Assembly: GCF_963576675.1 (NCBI RefSeq)
Contig: NC_088917.1
Span: 16,954,001 to 17,018,000 of the forward strand
DNA: 64,000 nucleotides
From: Euphorbia lathyris
Taxonomy: Eukaryota; Streptophyta; Magnoliopsida; Malpighiales; Euphorbiaceae
Direction: 5' to 3'
Shown here: positions 47,405-58,621 of the stretch, piece after piece
Position numbering within the stretch: the first letter of the stretch is position 1
Layout: every line of letters begins with the position of its first letter
Made by a program: the position numbers and the translations under genes
The notes under the pieces: model-generated
The model's database searches: none
Seen by the model: only the letters and a program-made list of their open reading frames with translations
What the model was told of the DNA's origin: nothing

Positions 47405-47660
47405 ACTTATTGGTTCTGATATTCGACGAATGTCATCATGCCAAAGGTAGAGCCCCTTGCGCATTCATTTTGCAAGTGAGTCGTCTTTCTCTTCCTCTTA
47501 TGATACTGATTTTTCGAGTAACTATCCACTTCATTTCGCAAATTTCACTATATTTCTAGGAGTTCTATCACCTCTACTTCAAATCTGGAGGTTCCGATCT
47601 TCCTAGGATATTTGGGATGACAGCTTCTCTTGTAAATACAAAGGGTATTCATTCAATTGG
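47405..47660 (+). pseudogene. Dicer-like helicase fragment
   Basis: The first piece (about 47405-47500) reads LLVLIFDECHHAKGRAPCAF, containing the DECH box of the Dicer helicase. The second piece (about 47562-47648) reads EFYHLYFKSGGSDLPRIFGM followed by TASLVNTKG, the next conserved block of plant DCL proteins. The TASLxxTKG ending suggests DCL3 rather than DCL1, but this is from memory of the family. Everything else of the protein is missing. It is a captured, non-coding fragment in sense with its neighbours. Confidence 0.7.
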
Positions 47661-48184
47661 TCTAAGCTAAGTTGTCTTGTTCAACTGGCAATATGTCCAC
47701 GTATTCCATTTTACTTTATCGATTATTATATATATATCGACCTCTCATTTATACTTTGGTTCTTTGTCATCAAGGTCCGTAATCAGACCTCATGCTTGGG
47801 AAACTTATCTGCAGCTTAAATGGACACAGTTGATCCACTTAACCTCATGCTTTTAAGTTATTATTTGTTTGGTAAGTTCCATTCTCTAGACTGGCAAATT
47901 TCACTGTATCTTTCTCAATTTCATCTATACAATTAATAGCTTAATGATCTTTAGGAGTTTAGAGCTCATTTTTACGGGTATCTATGCAGTGCACGTCTGC
48001 CACAACACAAATTAGAAAGGGCGAAACAAGGAAGACAAGGTGACTTGATGCTTATCAAATATTAACAAAAGTTTGGTTTTCTAATTCTGAGTTTTTTGCT
48101 TCTTTTCTTGCATGATTAATTAGCTGTATTAAATAAGAGAAGAACGAGTCAATGAAGCATAGCTTTTCAATCCTCTGTTTCTGC

Positions 48185-48745
48185 ATTCTTTTACTACTTT
48201 TCCCTGTTCCTTTGATTCCGGAACTACGAGACCTTCAAAAAGTGTTCACTGAACAATACGGGAACAGTCTCGAACCGTTTACTAATAAGCAGGTGCAATA
48301 GATTAGATTAGATTAGATTCTCTAGTCTAATATAGATTAGTAGTTTCAGGTTTCATTTGCAGCTGACTTGTTAAATGAAACATGCAGTTTGCTGAGAGTT
48401 TTGTGTCAGTTTCTGCTACAAAGGGATGAAACTTGAGCTCCTTGATGAAATAGCAGCAGAATTCAATGTGAATTGGAATTCTAAATTCTTGCAAAATGCT
48501 CACTTCACATGTAAGCCTCATTCTCTACATTCCTTGATGCTTTGTGTTGTGATACTTTAGTAGCGTTTCCGTGTTCATTTATGTGCAGCATAGACTTAGT
48601 GCTGATTTTTTAGCAAGATGAGAAGCATGGGCATTCATCTTTCAAGAACAAAAGACACACATGGAAGAATGGGATTGAAGAGGGGTATAATCTTTCTAGA
48701 AGCAGCAGTGAAGATGAGACGACATTGTCCCATAGCAAAGATTAA
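48185..48745 (+). pseudogene. IST1-like (ESCRT-III regulator) fragment
   Basis: The exons read LIPELRDLQKVFTEQYGNSL (48210-48295), then QFAESFVSVSATKG (from about 48386), MKLELLDEIAAEFNVNWNSK, and a last exon with HGHSSFKNKRHTWKNG and SRSSSEDETTLSHSKD before a stop near 48745. IST1 proteins bind VPS4/CHMP1 in endosomal sorting; the PEL-x-x-L-x-x-x-F and KL-x-LL-x-EIA-x-EF blocks are their conserved core. The N-terminal helices are missing and a frame shift lies near 48427. This is the third captured gene. Confidence 0.7.
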
Positions 48746-48839
48746 GCTAGTTCAACTTTAGTAGCTGTTCACTATCACAGTTTTGAGGCACATTCCAAAA
48801 AATATTATATGGAATTACTAAACAGGGATTTAGCGACAA

Positions 48840-49145
48840 AACATTTCGTCGGTATAATTTAATCTGGGAATTGAACTTTTAAATTTCCGACCAATTTTCT
48901 GTCGGTAAATTTTGTTTTTTTTGTTTAAATCGATTCTAGGGGCGGTTTAAACCGCCATTAGAAAAGCGTCACTATTAAAAACCTTACCCCGACGCTCGCA
49001 TAAAACCGTCCCTAAATGTAGCAACGGTGGTATTCACAACACCTTTCCGACGCTTTATAAGACCGTCGCTAATAGTTATACCGACGGTTAAAACCGTCGC
49101 TACAGTAGAAAAAATCCGTCGGTAAAGGACTCTTTTTTTGTAGTG
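48840..49145. repeat. Subterminal repeats of the CACTA element
   Basis: Multiple copies of CCGACGG, ACCGTCGCT, GGCGGTTTAAACCGCC and their complements precede the right end; these are the presumed transposase binding sites. Confidence 0.65.
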
Positions 49146-50006
49146 TACGTATAATACTAAATCGGTAATATAGTTATTTTAGATTGAATATACCGTTGGA
49201 CTCGTTAAAGTATCATTAGCCTACTTGTGTTGCTTAAAATATTTTATTGATAGAATTTCAAATAATCGAAATATTCTTATTGGATTACTGTCGCTTACTG
49301 AGATAGTAATTTTAAACCGACGTAGTGACGCTACTAAAAGTTCATTGTTACCGAATTTCACTTTAAGAAATCTAATAGACAATTAATCTAAATTTATATT
49401 TTTATTAGTAAACCATTGATGATAAATTATAACCATAAATCTAAATTTGTTAAAATTTGACGAAACTATAGGAACCGAACTCACTCAAAATAATAATTAT
49501 AATATTCTAAAATAATTTGGGTAAAAATATCGTTACCGAAACATCATCGTCGGTCACCGGCAATTTACCGGTATGATCTTTGATAGCTGACAGCTGATCC
49601 GAAATGTCGGCGGAATATCGACCAGGTTGATCGAAAAGAAAGGGCGACATTAAGGATGAAATAAGAATTTTTCCATAAAATGAAAAGAGTACATTTTGTT
49701 TTATTTTATTTCCTCCTAACATTCCTCTCCATAATTAATAAGATTGACCAAATTGAAATCAAACTCTTGAATAGATTTATTTATTGAACACAATTGCTAT
49801 CTCTTCCCCTTTTTCATTCTTTTGTATACAACATTTTATATATGGAGATTAAATTGGTAATTTAATTGCAATTTTTTTATTCACTAATTAATTAGTTGAC
49901 ACATAAATAAGTTTTTGTTTACAAAGTTGACACATGACACATGTATTTTATGTATATTTTTTTTGTTTACAAAGATGACACATGTATGAGACATGTATCT
50001 TATGCA

Positions 50007-50056
<50 letters not shown>

Positions 50057-50479
50057 TTTTTTATATATTGAATCCGTAAATTACATATACATATTTTTTT
50101 TATTTTCCATTTTATAAAATATATAATTTTAATATCTAATTAGTAATTTGATGGGTAGATTCACATTACAAGAATGTAATACTAATTTACTTTAAATTAA
50201 TTAATTATTCTTAATTATTCTTCACCTTTTCTTTTCTTTTCTTTTTCTTTTAAATAAAGTAAATTTGAAATTTGTTTTCAACTATAACCAACTATATAAC
50301 TTACTTACGTGTAAGTGTATTAGTAATTGAAAAATATTGGTTTTGATCCTTTTAATTTACAACGTTTTATAACATTTACCAAATATTTTTTTTTATTTAC
50401 ACATAAACCATTAAATTAAACACAATAATGACATAATCTAATTTTGGATATTTTAAATTTTTGGATATGGATGTTGCAA
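49146..50479 (-). mobile_element. 3' LTR of an almost empty gypsy-type element
   Basis: Homologous to the solo LTR from its position 30963 to its end. On the minus strand it starts TGCAACATCC right after a polypurine-like stretch. The other end is cut at the CACTA border. It contains an (AT)n tract near 50010-50055. Confidence 0.75.
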
Positions 50480-50634
50480 TTCTTCCCACCTTAAAGAATT
50501 TCGTCCTCGAAATTCATATCGACTTTTAACTCACTATATCGAACTATATAACTTTCAAATTTTTTATCCTCAAATATTCACATCACAATTCACACTAGGT
50601 CCGAAGAATATAACGTAGAGCTCTGATACCAAAA
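50480..50634 (-). mobile_element. 155-bp internal remnant with primer site and 3' border
   Basis: On the minus strand it begins TTTTGGTATCAGAGCTC (primer site directly after an LTR end) and ends GAATTTCGAGGACGAAATTC followed by TTTAAGGTGGGAAGAAT, the sequence that closes the coding region of many chromoviral gypsy elements just before the 3' LTR. Everything in between is gone. Confidence 0.7.
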
Positions 50635-50944
50635 TGTCACACCCGACCCTAATCGGCATCGGGTAGGAAGGAAAAACAGGATACCAAACTTCTAACAATC
50701 TAAAAGCCAAACTTATTTTCTCATAGATAAAAATTTATTTGGACTACCTAAAGTTTTATTAATTATTTGGCTTGAACTCGATAATTATATCAAGCTTCCC
50801 ACGTATCCCGAACGTCTTCAATCTTTAAATCGGGAATCAAACCGACGTAGTTCTACCTATTTTAGGTAGTTCTCTTAATTGAGACGTTGATGAAATTAAT
50901 ATACTTCACTTTATTGATATATACAGTTTTACTTTATTACTATT

Positions 50945-51456
50945 TGATGCGGACATCCTAACTGGGATCACTGATCACGCGCGCTCTGGCGGATCATCAG
51001 ACATCAGACCCACGGAGGTTGTACCTAGGAGGGCGGATCCCCAGGACATACGAGCGGGGCGGATCTAGGAGTACATAAGGAGGCGTATCAACATCTACCC
51101 ATGGGCGGATCTCTAGGTTTACTTCCTTCCGAAGGCATTCACTAACAACCCTGACACTCCGTACCTGTACCTTTGTACTGATTGTCGGGGCATATTACCT
51201 ATTTTACCCTTTTATTGTTAACCGTATTGTAACCCTAGTAGGGGTAGTCCTTGTCCTTTCTCTTATCTTTAGGGGGATGTATTTAAACCCTCATTTTGTA
51301 AGGATGAGGCAACTTTTATCAATCAAAATCATTCTCTTTGAGAACCTAAGGTTTATACTTTGTTTATTGGGATTCACTCCTTCTAGTTTAGCTAGAGAAG
51401 AAACTCTTTGTTGGTTTATGATTAAAACCTTCAATTATCGCTTTGAATCTGTATCA
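50945..51456 (+). repeat. 5' LTR of the gypsy element
   Basis: 512 bp, carrying several GGCGGATC repeats near its start and GGGGGATGTATTTAAACCC (TATA-like TATTTAAA) near 51268. Confidence 0.9.
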
Positions 51457-51503
51457 GTTGGTATCAGAGACGATCGTTTCCTGACCCGAAACTTCTTTTG
51501 GCA

Positions 51504-54500
51504 ATGGTTCAACCCCGACAACCGCAAGATTCCATGGAGACCAGTGACCGGATTTATGAGGAGCTGAGGGAGCACCTCGCGGAGCAGATCTAAGCCAGCC
51601 ATGAGCGGCAGAGGCAAACCGACCAACGGTTCCTGGAGCTAGCCACCTCCCTAGAAAACTTCAAACTGGAGGTTCTGGCTATAATCCGACCCACCGCGGG
51701 AGGATCAACCCAGAGAAAGGAAGGAGTCCCTGAACAACAGCTTCCACAAATGGGTCCTAGGGATCCTGAGGTAAAAAGACCCAACTATGTCCTTCTGCAT
51801 AATGCTGATACTGATAGTGATGACTTTGAGGGTATTGGGGATGATGATCCCGTTAGAACTACGAGGGATGTTGGGCCTGTTGACAACCGACGTGTGGATG
51901 TTGCTAGAGTATACCCAGGTCTAGGAAACTTTGATAGAGATGATGCCTTTAAGCTAAAAATAGACTTACCATCTTTTGGAGGCGAACTGGATATAGAGGG
52001 ATTCTTAGACTGGTTATCGGAAGTTTAACGTTTCTTTAAGTATGTTGGGATTCCTGATGAGAGGAAAGTGAGGCTGGTGGCGTATCGTTTGAAGGGTGGC
52101 GTGTCAGTTTGGTGGGATCAGATGAGGGAAGAAAGAAGAAAATGGGGCAGAGATCCGATTAGATCTTGGCTACGAATGAAGGCGATGTTGAGGGAGCGGT
52201 TTTTACCGCCGGATTATGAGCAGTATATTTACAGCTCCTACAGGGGATGCTCTCAAGGGACCCGAAGTGTCCATGAATACACCTCAGAGTTCTTGAGGCT
52301 TTCGGCAAGGGCCAACTTATTAGAAACTGAAAGCCAAAAGACCTCTAGGTATCTAGAAGGGTTGAGATACAACATCCAGGATCGTATTGGCACACAGATG
52401 GTGGTTCGGGTACAAGATGCCAGGAATTTAGCCCTCAAAGCTGAATCCCAACTAACCGGGAGATCCAGGAGATCCGCCACTACTGAGTATACGCCTGGAG
52501 GAAGAGATAACATGAAGCCTTATGACAAAGGCAAGCAGGTGGCGAGTGCCAGTCGGGCCAAGGTCAATAGTGTAGGAAGGGGATCTATCGGAGATACTAG
52601 GCCGTACAAGGAAGCACCCATACCACCTAAGAGCAACAATCCGTACACGAGGCCAGCGCCTTTCAAATGTTTTCGGTGCAATGAGCCAGGCCATAGGTCC
52701 AACGAATGTCTTAGGAGGAAGAGCGCCAACATGGTGGAGAGGTATGAAGATGACTATGACGAAGGGGATGAAGTATTTTGTGAACCCTTAGGAGAAGATG
52801 ATGATGAGGCGGATGAAGAGAGATACGCCATTCATGTGGTACGGCGTTTGTTAGTCTCCAGCCGGATAGAGGGAGATCAGAGGCACCGACTATTCAGAAC
52901 CCGCTGTCTTGTGAAAGGTGGGCGATGCAATGTGATAATAGATAGTGGGAGCCAAGAGAACATTGTGAGCAGCAGCGCCGTTCGGAAATTCGGGTTGTTG
53001 GTGGAGGCGCATCCCGACCCCTATAGGGTGGGGTGGATCAAGAACGTGGGTGAACTTAGAGTGAACCAGAGATGCAGGGTACCTATTGTGATTGGTGATT
53101 ATAGTGATGAAGTCTGTTGTGATGTGGTCGATATGGATGCCTACCACCTATTGTTGGGCCGACCCTGGCAGTTTGATAACGACGCCATCCACGCAGGAAG
53201 AGAGAACACTTACAGATTTGTGAAGAATGGGGTGAAGTTCATACTTACGCCAATGATGAGAGAACCAAAGGCCGACGAGAAGTCTACCTTGGTAGTCTGT
53301 CCTACACACAAATCATTTGTCAGCGAATGTGAAGAGAGTCAGATGGTGTATGTGGTAATGGTTAAGGCGAATCATGAATGCTCCCAAAGGGGCGAAAGGG
53401 AGATGCCGAATGAAGTGACCCGCCTACTTGCCGAATACCAAGATCTATTCCCTGAAGGGCTGCCGAGTTGGTTGCCACCTTTGAAGGACATCCAACATCA
53501 TATCGATCTTGTGCCCGGGGCTAGTTTACCAAGCCTCTCTCATTATCGAATGAGTCCAAAGGAAAATGACATCATGAGGCAGAAAGTGGAAGAGCTCATT
53601 GAAATGGGATACGTTAGAGAAAGTATGAGTCCATGCGCCGTCCCAGCCCTACTTACGCCCAAGAAGGATGGATCTTGGCGGATGTGCGTGGACAGCAGGG
53701 CTATTAACAAGATCACTATCAAGTATAAGTTCCCTATTCCAAGGCTGGATGATATGCTAGACCAACTTGGCGGATCCGGAGTTTTCTCCAAGATTGATCT
53801 CAGGAGCGGTTATCATCAGATACGAATTCGATCTGGGGATGAGTGGAAGACCGCCTTCAAGACCAGAGATGGATTGTATGAGTGGTTAGTTATGCCATTT
53901 GGGATGACTAACGCCCCTAGTACATTCATGAGGCTGATGAATCAGGTGCTTCGCCCGGTGATTGGAAAATTTGTAGTTGTGTATTTTGATGACATCCTAA
54001 TTCATAGCGAGACCTTGGTGGAGAATTTACAGATAGTGTTTGACCTGTTAAGGAAACACCAGTTATACGCCAACACTAAGAAGTGTGATTTCGTCATGGA
54101 AAGCCTGGTTTTCCTTGGGTTCGTGGTTAGTGGCGATGGGGTCCAAGTTGATGGGGAGAAGGTAAGAGCCATCCGAGAATGCCCTACTCCGAGGAACGTG
54201 GGGGACATCAGGAGTTTTCATGGGGTAGCAACATTTTATCGGCGATTCATTAAAAACTTCAGCTCGATAGTCGCCCCGTTGATGGAATGTTTGAAGAAGG
54301 GAAGGGGGTTCGAGTGGGCGGATGCCCAAGAGGAGAGCTTCGCCCTGATCAAGGAAAAGTTGAGTACAGCGCCCGTGCTGGCGTATCCCAATTTTGATAA
54401 ACTGTTCGAGGTTGAGTGTGATGCCAGTGGAATTGGGATTGGTGGTGTCCTGATGCAAGAAAAGAGACCCATTGCGTATTTCAGTGAGAAGCTCTGTGAG

Positions 54501-56145
54501 GCAAGGCAAAAGTGGGCCACGTATGATCAAGAATTTTATGTTGTAGTAAGGGCGTTGAAAGTGTGGGAACATTACTTGGTGGGGAAAGAATTCATCCTCT
54601 ACACTGACCATCAAGCTCTCAAGTACCTGGGAAGTCAGAAGCAACTTCGAAGCTCCATGCATGCCCGGTGGTCCGCCTTCATAGATAAGTTCCCCTATAA
54701 GCTTATCCATAAGGCTGGAAAACAGAACAAGGTGGCGGACGCCTTGAGTCGAAGGGTGTCACTAATCAAGACAGTAAACCTGGAGACCGATTGTTTTGAA
54801 CACATCCGAGGAGAATACTTGGCGGATCCTGATTTTGGTAGTATCTGGGAAAAGTGTCAGCACCAGCATGGGGATGGGGCGTATCACCTGATGGATGAGT
54901 ATCTCATGAGGGGCAACCAACTTTGCTTACCCTGCACTTCCATCCACGAGAAGGGTGTTCGTGATCTACATGGCGGATCCCTAGGAGGGTATTTTGGGCG
55001 AGACAAGACATATGAGGCAGTGAGTTCCCGTTATTTCTGGCCTAAGATGAGGAGAGATGTTGCCTACTTAGTAGAACGATGCTATATTTGCCAGACCGCC
55101 AAGGGACGCACTACAAATGCTGGCTTGCAGCTACCCTTGCCTATACCAGAAACCATATGGGAGGATCTGTCTATGGATTTTGTCCTAGGGTTACCTAGAA
55201 CTCAGAGAGGCATGGATTCCATCTTTGTCGTGGTTGATCGGTTTTCAAAGATGGCCCACTTCATACCATGTCGCAAGACTAATGATGCCTCAGCGACTGC
55301 TAAGCTATTTTTCAAAGAGATTGTCAGGCTACATGGCGTACCTAAGAGCATTGTCTCGGATCGTGATACGAAGTTCCTCAGTCACTTCTGGCGGACGTTG
55401 TGGGCTCTGTTTGATACGTCTCTAAAGTTTAGTACCACCGTTCACCCTCAAACAGACGGACAGACAGAGGTGGTCAATAGAACTTTGGGAAACTTACTGC
55501 GCAGCAAATGTAAGGATAAGCCCAGGATGTGGGATGTGGTTTTAGCCCAAGCTGAGTTCGCCTACAACGGCTCTGTACATTCGGGAACCGGGAGATCCCC
55601 ATTTGAGGTGGTATACACGAAGACCCCGAATCACGTCCTTGATATAGCCCATCTTCCTAAAGGAAACGTGACTGCCAACCAGCTGGCCAAGGATTATGTA
55701 CAGATGCACCAAGAGGTGAGAGAGACTCTTGAGGAGAGAAATCAGAAATTAAAGGCTAAGGCGGATGAGCACCGCATGGACCTAAGTTGGGGATGAGGTT
55801 ATGGTATATTTGGGCAAAGAGAGACTCGCCAACGCCCCAAGCAGCAAGCTTCGGCCTAGGAAATACGGGCCATATAAGGTCACCAAGAAGGTCAATGCCA
55901 ATGCCTATCATATAGCATTGTCGAATTGGCTTGGTAAAATCTCACCAGCGTTCAACATCCGTGACCTTAGCCCGTGGAAGCCGGATGGTCCTTTGGAGTT
56001 CAACAAGGACGAATCAGTGCCGAGATCTTTTAAAGAAGGAGAGAATGATGCGGACATCCTAACTGGGATCACTGATCACGCGCGCTCTGGAGGATCCTCA
56101 GACATCAGACCCACGGAGGTTGTACCTGGGAGGACGGATCCCTAG
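51504..56145 (+). pseudogene. Gypsy gag-pol polyprotein, two nonsense codons and one frameshift
   Basis: One frame from ATG 51504 to 55796 (1,430 codons) with TAA at 51591 and 52026, both likely former CAA. A frameshift near 55780 moves the rest to the frame of 55801-56145. Domains: gag with WWDQM and RFLPPDYEQYIY, zinc knuckle CFRCNEPGHRSNEC, protease (IIDSGSQENIV), RT (LRSGYHQIRI, VVYFDDILIHS), RNase H (VECDASGIGIGGVLMQ), integrase (CYICQTAKG, SMDFVLGLPRTQRGMDSIF, HPQTDGQTEVVNRTL), then a C-terminal tail (NIRDLSPW). RT before integrase is the gypsy order. The last coding part runs about 100 bp into the 3' LTR, as in CRM/Galadriel-type chromoviruses; no canonical chromodomain is obvious. Confidence 0.9.
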
Positions 56146-56478
56146 GACATACGAGCGGGGCGGATCTAGGAGTACACAAGGAGTACCTGTACCTTTGTAC
56201 TGATTGTCGGGGCGTATTACCTATTTTACCCTTTTATTGTTAACCGTATTGTAACCCTAATAGGGGTAGTCCTTGTCCTTTCTCTTATCTTTAAGGGGAT
56301 GTATTTAAACCCTCATTTTGTAAGGATGAGACAAATTTTATCAATCAAAATCATTCTCTTTGAGAACCTAAGGTTTATACCTTGTTTATTGGGATTCACT
56401 CCTTCTAGTTTAGCTAGAGAAGAACCTCTTTGTTGGTTTACGATTAAAACCTTCAATTATCGCTTTCAATCTGTATCA
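56046..56478 (+). repeat. 3' LTR of the gypsy element
   Basis: 433 bp, with an internal deletion relative to the 5' LTR. The polyprotein reading frame overlaps its first 100 bases. Confidence 0.9.
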
Positions 56479-56567
56479 CTATTACTATTCACAATATTGT
56501 TAATGACCGTAAACTAATATTTAGTATCCCGAATTTATTCGATAATTCGCATAAAATAATCTTCTCA

Positions 56568-56622
<55 letters not shown>

Positions 56623-57365
56623 AATATATAAACAAATATTTTATCAAAACCAATAATATAAACTTTTAAGTTTACAAATCACGTAGATTATCAAATCAAC
56701 TTTTATCACAAATAAATATCGATATTTGATCCGACAATATAAATTTTTAAACATGGAAATCATATCAAATGAAATGAAATCACAAATGGAATCAATTCAC
56801 AAATAAATATTGATATTTTTGAATTAACATTTTTGTCAAAATAAACCGTAATCAAATAAACACTTTATCAAACCGAATCATAATAAACTAAATGCTTTAT
56901 CAAACCAACTCGTAATCAATTAAACGCTTTATCAAACCAATTCGTAACCGAGTAAGTGTTTTACCAAACCAAATTCATAATCAAACAAACTTAACATTAT
57001 ATCAATGCTAGAGTTTCTCCCCTTACGTATCAATCCCCACAATAGAATCGAGATATCTCATTTTTTGCCTAACCCGCATGGTCTTACTGAACACTTCTTT
57101 GCCATACCCAATAGGTCTTTCAACTGTGTACACAGGCCATGTCCCTCACTGAACATGGTCTTCAAATATCAGAACCACCGATCTGGATTACTCTAGATGG
57201 ATATATACAAATCATAATGTGCTCAAATCTCTTTTCACAATCAATTTTCCAAAAATTAGATCATTAATCGTTATTAAACTAAACTTTACCAAATAAACAA
57301 TTTACAAAAATACTTATCAATAAAACCCCAATTATGAAATCACATAGTGACTAAAACTACTCATT

Positions 57366-57670
57366 AAAAGACCACCGACTCCTATCAGCAAAACCATAAA
57401 AGTAAACTACACACCAATCACCCCGTTACCAGATCCCTGATAGCTAGTTCAATATAATAGGAAGAAAAGGAAGTAACCGAGATTCTATTTGACCATTTCC
57501 ACATTATTACAAGACCACCGATGTGACCCCGAGCATACAAAGCAGTTGTCAAACAAAAAGTTTCTCCCAACCCCCTCCATCCGAGTTTTGTCAATAAGAG
57601 TTTCAAGTATAAACACCACCATCGGCTTATGAGGTCACTTAAGGAGCGAACTGCCTAGGGGTTGGCCCGA
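57366..57670 (-). pseudogene. LINE ORF2 endonuclease fragment, copy 2
   Basis: Minus-strand frame GLGETFCLTTALYARGHIGG, LVIMWKWSNRISVTSFS, YIELAIRDL, the same piece as at 38081-38335 with point differences. It lacks the downstream part present in copy 1. Confidence 0.7.
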
Positions 57671-58122
57671 AAGTTCTAACTTAACTAATTGATATTTTTT
57701 TGCATGAAAGATTGGGACGGGATAAAGTGGCTAGACATCCCAACTAGGTTGACACCCATTTGTGAGAAATAAAATTAATTTAATTATTAACATATTTTTT
57801 CTTAAAAAAAACTACTAACATTTTTTTTGTTTAAGGTTGAATAATCTATTAAAAATAGAATAAAGGGTCAAATTAGCATGAAAGATCAATTCGGCTCAAA
57901 TCAATCTTTAAGTATCAACTCAGTTCTTTAAGTTGGCATGAAATGTCAAATTAAATCTATGATCAAACCAGTCCTGAAAGTATAATATATTTTTTATATC
58001 TGAATTTTACCATGTTTACATTTTGATACCTAGAATCTATTTTTGTATTTAAAACTATTATATTATGCCCAACCGTGGAATGCTTTGTAGTCATCCCATT
58101 ACTTTATGCACAAGTGCATAAT
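57371..58122. repeat. Segmental repeat, copy 2 (partner 38037-38788)
   Basis: It ends at GTGCATAAT; from there 58123-58463 is unrelated AT-rich sequence in the place where copy 1 has the hAT-type MITE and AFG1 exons 1-2. Confidence 0.8.
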
Positions 58123-58463
58123 ATCAATGTATTAATACTATTTTGAAGAGTTGAATGAAGTTTTTTTTGCCTCTATTTCGAAGAGTTTCTATCAAAATTA
58201 ATTGTTCGTAAATCATACTTCTATTTTGAGGGTTTTTTAGAAATTTTCTTTGTTAGTACGATTTTTGTTTCTATTTTTTTCTCACATTTTATCACTTATC
58301 TAATTAGTTCATTAGCACAAATAATTTTAAAAATATTAGTAAAAGAAATCTAAATTGAATTAATTTTTACCTAAAATTGGATTTACATAAATAAAATATA
58401 TCTAAAATTTATTTCTATCGAACCGTTATGCTGATGCGTTGAATATAATAATCTTTTATCTAT

Positions 58464-58621
58464 AATGTTATTTCATTTATGTAGTTTTGCATTGTAGTTT
58501 CTTGTTGTGAGGAGTTGTGTCTTCTACATATATTTTGCAGGTAAATCTAGCGAACTGGGAGAAGGATAGGGAGAATGAGATGCCCAAGCTTTTGATAGTA
58601 GAAGGTGAGCAGAAACAGCTG
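58464..58621 (+). pseudogene. AFG1-like exon 3, copy 2
   Basis: The acceptor TTTTGCAG (58533-58540) is followed by VNLANWEKDRENEMPKLL as in copy 1. Homology stops at GAGCAGAAACAG, where the next element begins. Exons 1-2 are missing. Confidence 0.75.

Larger units (their letters stand above)
39671..49145. mobile_element. Gene-capturing CACTA element, TSD tac
   Basis: The ends are CACTACAAAAAAAG on the left and its exact complement CTTTTTTTGTAGTG on the right, with tac on both sides (39668-39670, 49146-49148). The right subterminal 300 bp are full of CCGACGG/ACCGTCG repeats. Without the nested copia element it is about 4.3 kb. It carries fragments of NUG2-type, Dicer-like and IST1-like genes, all in the same orientation with introns kept, plus unassigned exon-like pieces. 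No transposase is seen. The left end also carries a proline/serine-rich 65-codon frame (39865-40062) of unknown nature. Confidence 0.8.
50945..56478 (+). mobile_element. Ty3/gypsy (chromovirus-type) element, TSD ctatt
   Basis: LTRs 50945-51456 and 56046-56478 (TGATGCGG...GTATCA) are flanked by ctatt (50940-50944, 56479-56483). The primer site TGGTATCAGAGAC is at 51459-51471. The 3' LTR lacks about 79 bp (between AAGGAG and TACCTG). I count about 15 differences over 433 aligned bases (about 3.5%), so it is older than the copia element. It is nested in the second LTR of the empty element. Confidence 0.95.
50635..57360 (-). mobile_element. Second LTR of the empty element, split by a gypsy insertion
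   Basis: Its beginning TGTCACACCCGACCCTAATC equals the start of the solo LTR for about 70 bp and then diverges, so it is a related but different LTR. It is interrupted at 50945-56478. The part after the insertion contains an (AT)n tract (56571-56618) and, on the minus strand, GATCGGTGGTTCTGATATTT near 57180. The right border is not clear. Confidence 0.5.

Noticed and set aside
47405..47660. Working Dicer gene
   Set aside because: Only two short helicase blocks exist; no PAZ, RNase III or dsRNA-binding region in the neighbourhood.
52253..52732. Minus-strand ORFs within gag
   Set aside because: They are shadows of the gypsy gag frame, which has a clear zinc knuckle.
54063..54710. 215-codon minus-strand ORF
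   Set aside because: It is antisense to the reverse transcriptase and RNase H of the gypsy element.
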